From Acheta domesticus (taxonomy: Eukaryota > Arthropoda > Insecta > Orthoptera > Gryllidae), in assembly GCA_031308135.1 (NCBI GenBank), contig JAHLJT010008756.1:106594415-106658414 (forward strand): DNA of 64,000 bases. The letters run 5' to 3'. Position numbers and translations under genes: made by a program. The number at the start of each line of letters is the position of its first letter. Positions within the stretch are counted from its first letter, which is position 1. The notes under the pieces were generated by a model. The model was not told where the DNA came from. It searched no databases and worked only from the letters and a program-made list of their open reading frames with translations. Positions 57,061-64,000 of this stretch are shown piece after piece.

Positions 57061-57960
57061 CAAAATAAATATGAAATGTTTATAGAGTGAGTTGTGACAA
57101 GTGAATGATTGTGACACAACATCTGGAAGGAAAAATTTCTCGACATTCTATACTTATAGAATGGTATTCGGTACCTACAGAAAATGGGAGTGGTAACATA
57201 TAAAAATCGATAAATAATACTGAAAAAAATAAACTCTCGAAAATAAACGACTCGGTTGTATAAAACACATACATCACGATTGCTTGTTCTTACACAGCAT
57301 TACTCAACGACAAAAGACCACTCTTCCACAATGTGGTATAAATATTCTTACGACGCAGGTATCAGAAACTAAATCTAAGCAGTTATTCACTTAGTACAAA
57401 AATGCCTCCTTTAATTATGAAAAATCTCTGAGAGCAGCTTACAATCTGCCTTTGTATATCGTACATTCTACCTGAGGGGACAATAATCTGTAATATAAAA
57501 TGACAGGTTATTTTTCGAAGAGCAATCACATTCCACTGGCCTACAAACCTTTATGACTGGGGGGAACGTGCTCGCTGGACAATGAGAAGAGAAACAATTG
57601 CGCATCGATGTATGCCCCTTTATAACTGCGAACAGCGTTCCATTATTCAAATTTTTGCACACGTGTATGATTTATATTGAAGTCCAAATGCAAACTCTGC
57701 ATTGTAAAACACGTCACGAGGAAGCTATTTCTCTTCTTGCTGCAAAATCACCGAAAATAAACAATATTCTCTCCATTCCAATAAAGTTCGAAACGTTACC
57801 AGACAGGATTATCAGGTCATAATACGCTTAACATACCAGCAGTCCCATGCGCGCACAGTTAATTCTCAACAATTCAGGAAAAAAACTTTTTAAAACACAA
57901 AGAAAACAATACTAAGCACAAGCGCACGCGAATTCATAAGATCATTACTTGAAGATAAAC
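57061..57960. other. AT-rich stretch, nothing recognised
   Basis: No feature seen. Confidence 0.4.
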
Positions 57961-57964
57961 GTTT

Positions 57965-58113
57965 AAGCACCCCTACGGTACCCTGCTGTCGCAAAGTTAA
58001 GCACTTTTATTCTCGGGCCGTTTTCGCTAATCGGACAGAGTCCGCGACTGTCTGACCGCTGACATCGGAAGCCACACGGCCCGGGGCGACCCGGCCAGCC
58101 AGACCACTGTGGG
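57965..58113 (+). ncRNA. Possible 5S-rRNA-like segment
   Basis: GCAAAGTTAAGCA followed by TCTCGGGCCG resembles the 5S rRNA internal promoter A-box region (AAGTTAAGCANNNTCGGGC) with a few extra bases between. The inverted pair GGCCGTTTT / CACACGGCCCGG encloses a GC-rich middle. The rest does not align with 5S rRNA, so this is more likely a 5S-derived SINE or an unrelated hairpin than a gene. Confidence 0.22.
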
Positions 58114-58934
58114 TCCAACAATACAAAACAAAGCAATCAACACCTCGAAAGAAGCCAATCACATTAATTTTTTAAATACACTATTTTACAACTCATTGTT
58201 TCTCAAGTGTGAGATCGATACCCCCAAAATCATATATTTTTTGTTGTCCACGATAAGCACAAAAATATTGATATAAGAGTTTTGATAGTTTTGTAAAATG
58301 TTGATTTTCCTCATTGGCCAGGGTAATTTCCGCTTAAAATGATCAAAATCGTGATTTGTCGTTAATATTATACACGTCATCAAGTTTCGTACCTCCAATT
58401 TGATTGAAATTGTCATAATGTTTGAAATTGCAACATTTGCAGTGTGAGAGATGTCTGTGAAAGTACAATGTCAGATATTGCCATCAAACGTATTTACAGC
58501 CTCACCAAATTCACAAGTGTAAATTAGAAAACAATTATTCTGTCTGAATTATTTAGATTCCTTTCCAAGAACACTGTGCAATTTTAGTTTTACATGGCAC
58601 TAAGAAAAACATCTTTTTATAAGTTATCTTCCCACATATTTAATGTCAACATTGGGCAGTTTAACTCCCCAACTCTTCAAGCCACGGGATAAATGACGTT
58701 CACTCAATATGGGATTCGTGCTGCAGAAAGAGAATTCGCTGTACGATTTCTCGCGTTTTCCCAATCTCTGATTCTACCACAGCTCCAAAAGCATTCACAT
58801 AATCATTATAACCTAGTTATAGTTCAAACGCTAACGTTCTTTGTTTCAGTAATCTTACCTCCGTTATTTTTGTAAAAATTAAAACCTCCAACTAATATTT
58901 TTTGAGTGAAAAGTGAGTAGGATGTTGCACTTGA
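58114..58934. other. AT-rich stretch, nothing recognised
   Basis: No feature seen. Confidence 0.4.
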
Positions 58935-59378
58935 ATGAAGTGGCTCCACTGTACTATGGGAGCGCGTGTCGGTGAGGAGAAGCGGGCGAGGAGGGGAGGT
59001 GCGGGAGAAAAAGGAGGGGAATGGGAGCGGAAGCGCGCACACTGCAAATCCCCTCCTGCAGCGCTGAACTGGCGGAGCCTCCATGCTTTGGAACCGCGCG
59101 CTCACTGCCTACGGAAGCGGGGGTGGGGAGAGAGGCCACACGAGAGGGGGCGCACGGCCAATGGTCTGTTGTTTCATGTAATGCTTCTGCAGTCTGTTAA
59201 AACTCATCGGAGGAAACTACCGGCACGATCGTTTGCACAAGCCAACATCCATACAACAAGCAGAGGAATCGTCGGACGGCTTCTTAGCCCACGTGGAGAA
59301 TCAATTACCTTGGGGACTCAAATCGAGGTTCTCCGATATTTTGCTGTGATCACAGATTCCCCCGAATGTCAACGTTAA
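58935..59378 (+). CDS. Unconfirmed open frame, 147 codons
   Basis: An ATG frame (GAATGAAG context) runs from AT-rich sequence through a GC-rich patch (58950-59160) and on into ordinary sequence, ending with TAA after SPECQR. The first half is Arg/Gly/Glu-rich from the GC patch. The second half (THRRKLPARSFAQANIHTTS onward) is of mixed composition. No domain, signal peptide or membrane segment is recognised. Of the ATG frames over 140 codons it is one that is not simple repeat throughout, but about this many such frames are expected by chance. Confidence 0.17.
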   Translation: MKWLHCTMGARVGEEKRARRGGAGEKGGEWERKRAHCKSPPAALNWRSLHALEPRAHCLRKRGWGERPHERGRTANGLLFHVMLLQSVKTHRRKLPARSFAQANIHTTSRGIVGRLLSPRGESITLGTQIEVLRYFAVITDSPECQR

Positions 59379-61670
59379 TTCTGTAGGCCATGGTAGTTAT
59401 TACTTTTAAGTTCTTCTTAAGACTAACCGCCACCAACGTGTTCTCTACAAAGGCTGTCGTCTGGAGGTCAAGCATAAAACATTTTCAATACGTACTAGTT
59501 AAAAGTTAACCCATATGAGAATAATTTTGTCTCTCATTATTCAAAGAGCATCGGCGTCGCATTAACATTTTTATTTTTAAAGTTTATTCCTGAAGTTTTT
59601 GAAATTTCTCCTAAGCGTTGCCCTTACCGTTAATCTGAGAAACTTACTTGTCGGGGTAAAAAAAACGTCAATGCCTTAAAGTAGCGAATATCAATTTTAT
59701 CTCTTCTTGGTGAACTAGCCAATATTTGCTGCTGGGCTACGAAAAATTACAGTCTTGTTTTTGATCAATCCTTTTTATCCAAGGAACTCCTTCCAATATT
59801 CGTCATGTAATGTGTAAACGTTTTTTAAATATATTTTTATTTGCAATCTGTTACATCCGAACAATAGGCACATCTTTGACAAAGTAATGTGTAAACGTAG
59901 AAGAGAATGAGAAGGAAAGCAAAGCCACGAAAAATAAACAGGACTGAAAAGAATGTTTGCACCTACCAAGGTTAAAAAACCCATCAACTTAATGGCTTAC
60001 AATACTTTTCATTTTGTGGTACTGACGGTGTACACAAAAAATGAAACATCTCGAAGATCCTCATTTTTTTTGTCAAGTGAAGGAAATTGTTTTGAAATTA
60101 CTTAATTTTTACGAGCAGAAAGGTCATCAAGGAAGTTCACCAGACAGGCGGCAGATGCTTGTCATTTGGTCAGTGTGCCTCAAATATTGTTCTTTTAGGA
60201 TACATTTGTTATCAAGTAAATTTATGTTTTTGAGAAATGGTTTTCTCGTGCAACGACGACATTCGTTTATAGCCAAAGTGTTTGAGCGGCCACACTATCT
60301 TCTGTTCTTCTACGGGCAAATAAAGAGGACAGCAGTCAGGAGCTGTGGCGATGCAGTATGATGGCACCTAGGAGCACAGAGAAGCGTATCTTGCGCGACT
60401 GACAGGGATCAGGCTACGATGGTCCTTGATGAAAAGCAAACTGCGCATCTAGTTTGATGCAACAATGTCCACAGAAGCCCCGAACGAACTTCCAAGCACT
60501 GGGAGTAGTGAAGTGTGTATTGCTGGTGGTCTCCAAAGCCTTGGGCTTTGCTACTATGACGTACTATCCTAGCCTTGGGCTTTGCTACTATATCATGCGG
60601 CTTTCTCAATTCTAAGAAATGTTCACGTAATATTTAGTGTACGTAGAACAGCTAGCTTTTTATGTTAATATAAGTTTGAGAGTACACACCTCTCGAAGAG
60701 TCAAATAAATAACTACTTTAAATACAAACTCGGAAACAAAAATACGAACAAAAATGCAAATACGGAAGAAATTGAGTGTAGTCTTTAGTCTAAAAATTGA
60801 AAAAAAACTGTTCAGTTTCTCGGAAATTTAAATATCACTGATTTTTTATAATTCTGCACGGTATTCTTGTGAATTAGGGTAATAGTTCTAGGTTTTGAGA
60901 GTCTTGAAATGTTGGGTTACAAAAATTAGTAGTCATTAGTTTGTAATTCCCCTAAAATAATATTTCTATTTAAAAACATGCGGTTAATTTATAGTAAATT
61001 TTATTTTAATGCTCAAATTTTGAGCCAGTTGCAGGTTGTACGCAATAAAAGTAACAAAAAGTAAAATGGCAACATTCAGCATTCCAACGGAGAACTCAAT
61101 GGGATATTGTCTATATAAATTCATTTTAAAAGAGTGAATGTCACCTTGCATTATTAGAAGATACCAGACAGATGATATCAAGACGAATTTAATATTTTAC
61201 TGCCAGTTAAAAATCTCTATAAGACTAGAAAAAAATCCTGTGAGTTCGATTGAAACAGAAAATCGATTAAGACTCCTGGTTGGCGCATTGCTGTTTTCTG
61301 TTTCTGTACAATATCTCATCATCGCAATATTGTAGCGTAAACAAAATAGTGGAATTCTTTAAAATTTACTTACGAGTACAAATATCCATGCTGACACGTA
61401 TTTTCTCTGGACTCACCTGAAAGAAAGAAAGTAATACTCTTAAGACAAGCAATAATGCAAAGAAAAACAGTCGTAACACACACATCATAAAGATTTCGAA
61501 AACATAGGCAACAATACGCACCCATCTCAGGTTTGTAATTGCATCTAAGAAAACAAAAGATTTGACTTGTTGTTAAGTAGAATTATTGTGATTTTTGCTC
61601 ACTCGAACTCGTGTAACAGAAAAATATTTTTTGGGAAGAGAGATTTATACTTTTTCAGATACATAAAACA
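59379..61670. other. AT-rich stretch with one 21-bp direct repeat
   Basis: AGCCTTGGGCTTTGCTACTA plus T occurs exactly twice (60537-60557 and 60571-60591). No gene is supported; frames of 60-106 codons lack motifs. Confidence 0.45.
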
Positions 61671-61715
61671 TGAATTTTGAAGCCACTTAACGAAAGCAGA
61701 GAATCCATCCCGCAT

Positions 61716-62153
61716 ATGAAGTATTCGGAACATAATTTTCATGAGAGACGGCATGTGTATTTCGAAGAATATGAACTCACAAAGGGTATCAATAATTCAA
61801 GTTATAATCATAAGCCTGCATTTCATAAATGCACCGCAAAACATCAGCGTCGTACACATCTGTTGTGCCCTGAACCGTCAACGTGGAAGCGGCGGGGGTG
61901 CCGCCCCCCCGCGCCCTCGGCGCTCCACTTGCAGTTCGGATCAACGCCCGCCCGCTCCTCCGCGCCGCGCGCCGCGCCGCGGGCTGGGCGCGCAGAACCT
62001 GTCGGGGCCGCTCTCGCGCTCACCTCTGACCTCGCGCCGCCGCCGCCAGATGGGGACGCGATAGCGCGGCGCGGCGCGGCGCGGCGCCGTGGCGAGCCGC
62101 GCCCGTCCACTCGCCCCGCCACCCGCCTCTCCCTTTGGCCGCTCTTCCGGTAG
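61716..62153 (+). CDS. Unconfirmed open frame into a CpG island
   Basis: From ATG at about 61716 the frame is open for about 146 codons. The first 50 codons lie in AT-rich DNA yet encode a mixed, charged peptide (MKYSEHNFHERRHVYFEEYE and on to YNHKPAFHKCTAKHQRRTHL). The remainder is Ala/Arg/Pro-rich from the island. The change in composition at about 61870 suggests two unrelated halves. Not recognised; no splice or promoter support. Confidence 0.17.
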   Translation: MKYSEHNFHERRHVYFEEYELTKGINNSSYNHKPAFHKCTAKHQRRTHLLCPEPSTWKRRGCRPPAPSALHLQFGSTPARSSAPRAAPRAGRAEPVGAALALTSDLAPPPPDGDAIARRGAARRRGEPRPSTRPATRLSLWPLFR

Positions 62154-62240
62154 GCCGCTCGTCCGTGTGGCCGCCAATACCGTGGCCGACGCGTCGGAGT
62201 TTGAGGCAGGCGACGAAATGTGATGGCGATGGGCGACGCA
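61870..62240. promoter_or_regulatory. CpG island with (GCGGC)n
   Basis: Dense CpG with GCGCGGCGCGGCGCGGCGCGG near 62064-62084. Sharp left boundary at about 61870, gradual right boundary. Confidence 0.55.
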
Positions 62241-62389
62241 GGGATGACAGCGTTCTAATTGTACCCGCAAGTGGAGCTTCGTAGACGCATTCAATGTTGT
62301 TCAATCAAAAACCTCAAAGAAACCTCAAAGTTAATAGCAAATCAGGAAAGATTTTGTGTTACATCGATTGATTGTTAGTGATTCCGGGC

Positions 62390-62695
62390 CCGTCAACTAG
62401 TAGGGTCATTAATCCCTTAAGTGTTGTGCATGTTTCTCTCTCTCGAGAAGTGGCGATGGTCTTCGCCTGCTGGATGGCGAGATCCGGCGCCGACCTATCG
62501 TTGGCTAGCGGCGTTTTCCCCAACCAGGTTTCTCCCACCAGTGGGGCACCGCCCCAGCAGGGACTAGCTCTAAGCTCCCGACTGGTCTCCCGGCATGTGT
62601 GGTAGTGTAGTGCATGTTAGAGTGTGTAAGGGGTGAGGATAGGACAAGGAAGAGGAAGGTAAATCATGCGCGGTCCGTGGCCCGTTTGTTAGGGT
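62390..62695 (+). repeat. Dispersed family C, copy 2
   Basis: Co-linear with 51241-51535 over about 300 bases, including CATTAATCCC, GTTGTGCATGTTT, TTGGCTAGCGGCG, CCCCAGCAGGGACTAG, GTGTGGTAGTGT, AGAGTGTGTAAGGGG and GCGCGGTCCGTGG. No shared reading frame. Confidence 0.6.
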
Positions 62696-64000
62696 ACTGC
62701 TCCCGCATTCGCCTGGTGTTGATCGAAGAAACCACGGAAAACTACCGATCAAAGCAGCCGGCCACTAGAATTCTCCTCCAGATACGACTTTGTGTTAGAT
62801 TCAAGACACAACTCTCACCATGCTGCATACTCGGATTGATATGAAATTTTACCAGTTTGTTCAGCACCTTTCAAAACTAGTGAATATACATTTGTAAGTG
62901 CTATGAAGCATTGCAAGCAGAAGTTCTGCGTCAATTAGTCTCGATACCTTTTCTGACCTGCCGCCTGCCGAATCGCGGAAATCGCCGCGCACCGCCGGCC
63001 CTGTAGCCGCTACTCTACGCCAGCCTACTACTAGCCAGCAGCTACACTACTATCAGCGTCTTTGTCGGCAGGGTGCCAGTTGTATCGGAGAGTATGCAGG
63101 GTGACAAAAACGGGCATTTATATGGCATGTTCAGAATACCAAACACAATCATTGGTCCTGAAAATGTTATCTAGATAAATACATGCATACAAACATTTCT
63201 CTTTTGCGTTAGGAACAAAATTTTCATTCATATTAGAAACGTTTGGCCACATAGTTTATTTGACAGACACTAGTTTATAATTTTTTTAAAATAAAAATAC
63301 TGAATCACATTATTATACACTATAAAGTTTTATTTTTCGTTAACCATAGTTGAGCGTCGTTTCGATAACACGAATTTTCCCCCAACTTCTAGGAGGAAAT
63401 ACGCTAGTTGGGATGATATCACATCTTGGATGAGAGGGCCACTATTCTCACTGGCTCTTACTCTATTTTTTATCTGATTAAAGGTGGAGCCGGAGCAGTA
63501 TCTTAAGCAAGGAGCGACGTACGGCATGCAATACTTCCTTCTCCGTCATGTTTAACAGTGGAAGTGGTTTCAACCTCTGGTCCCTTCTAGCCCAAACCTC
63601 TTGATCCAGACAGACTGCAGGAGTTCCACGAAATCCGTATCAGATCAGTCTTCGAGCTGAGAGCAGGCAATCACTTAGTGTTTCACATATTTATTCATAC
63701 AGTTCTGTAGCAGATATCGTAGTCACGTAGAACTGCAGTTTTAAGAAAATTGACAACTTATGCATTACAGTGAGTGGCGGTTTACGATGTTTTCGGAAGT
63801 AGATAATGCGGCTGAAAAAAACATTCTAATGTAATAAATAACTATGATGAAACTATCCTGTGATTTTATTTTCAATTTATGAAGAGTCTGCGAACTTCAT
63901 TGGCAAGAATTTACTTGCATTATGCCTCCCATATTAATCTCAAAGTAAATATTTTTTGTTGAGCATTCAGGGGGATTTTCTGTCGGATTGTCTCAGCAGT
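62696..64000. other. Unassigned stretch to window end
   Basis: AT-rich apart from a GC-richer patch at 62955-63075. No gene, repeat or hairpin is recognised. Confidence 0.35.

Noticed and set aside
55742..57117. Minus-strand frames of 371 and 443 codons, the longest in the window
   Set aside because: They run through a purine tract and a 15-bp repeat whose complement has no stop codons and a period divisible by three; the translation is Leu/Ser/Pro repeat without any domain.
1..64000. Bacterial-style operons, ribosome binding sites, CRISPR arrays or an integrated viral gene set
   Set aside because: None seen; base composition, repeats and splice-like signals are those of an animal nuclear genome.

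Overview
The window looks like nuclear DNA from an animal with a large, repeat-rich genome. It is most likely an arthropod, probably an insect. It is AT-rich and interrupted by short, very GC-rich CpG islands. The clearest coding homology is a decayed Jockey-type non-LTR retrotransposon, which is typical of arthropod genomes. Many short palindromic DNA elements, tRNA-like SINE remnants and a dispersed 0.65-1.3 kb repeat family are also present. There are no operons or ribosome binding sites, and no long uninterrupted gene. I cannot name the species.

Layout. 1-5.5 kb: a GC-rich piece ends at a consensus splice donor (171/172). It is followed by a 249-bp fold-back element, the Jockey relic (2.04-4.93 kb) and a GC3-rich open segment behind a splice acceptor (5359-5463). 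5.95-7.6 kb: a probable DNA transposon relic with repeated TGCCTA/TAGGCA motifs. 8-20 kb: mostly AT-rich, nothing coding that I can recognise, two copies of dispersed family A, one tRNA-like SINE and small tandem repeats. 20.7-22.4 kb: a CpG island with a TATA/initiator/DPE-like core promoter, then two adjacent inverted-repeat elements. 23-30 kb: no recognised gene. 30-37.8 kb: a chain of CpG islands, a long purine-rich tract, inverted repeats and a possible first coding exon (37817). 38-46.5 kb: family A copies, a possible solo LTR, nested tRNA-like SINEs and pyrimidine/purine tracts. 48.3-51.5 kb: two possible first coding exons and the largest CpG island. 51.2-62.7 kb: more family A, a two-copy family (C), a 15-bp minisatellite in a 1-kb purine tract, a weak 5S-like segment and a GC-rich island. 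The rest is unassigned.

Any real host gene here is present only as scattered short exons in long introns or as promoters in CpG islands. The exon calls rest on open frames, splice-like sites and start context, not on recognised protein families, and are low confidence. Most open frames of 60-200 residues in this window are what chance, GC-rich bias or 3n-period repeats would give, and they are not listed as genes.
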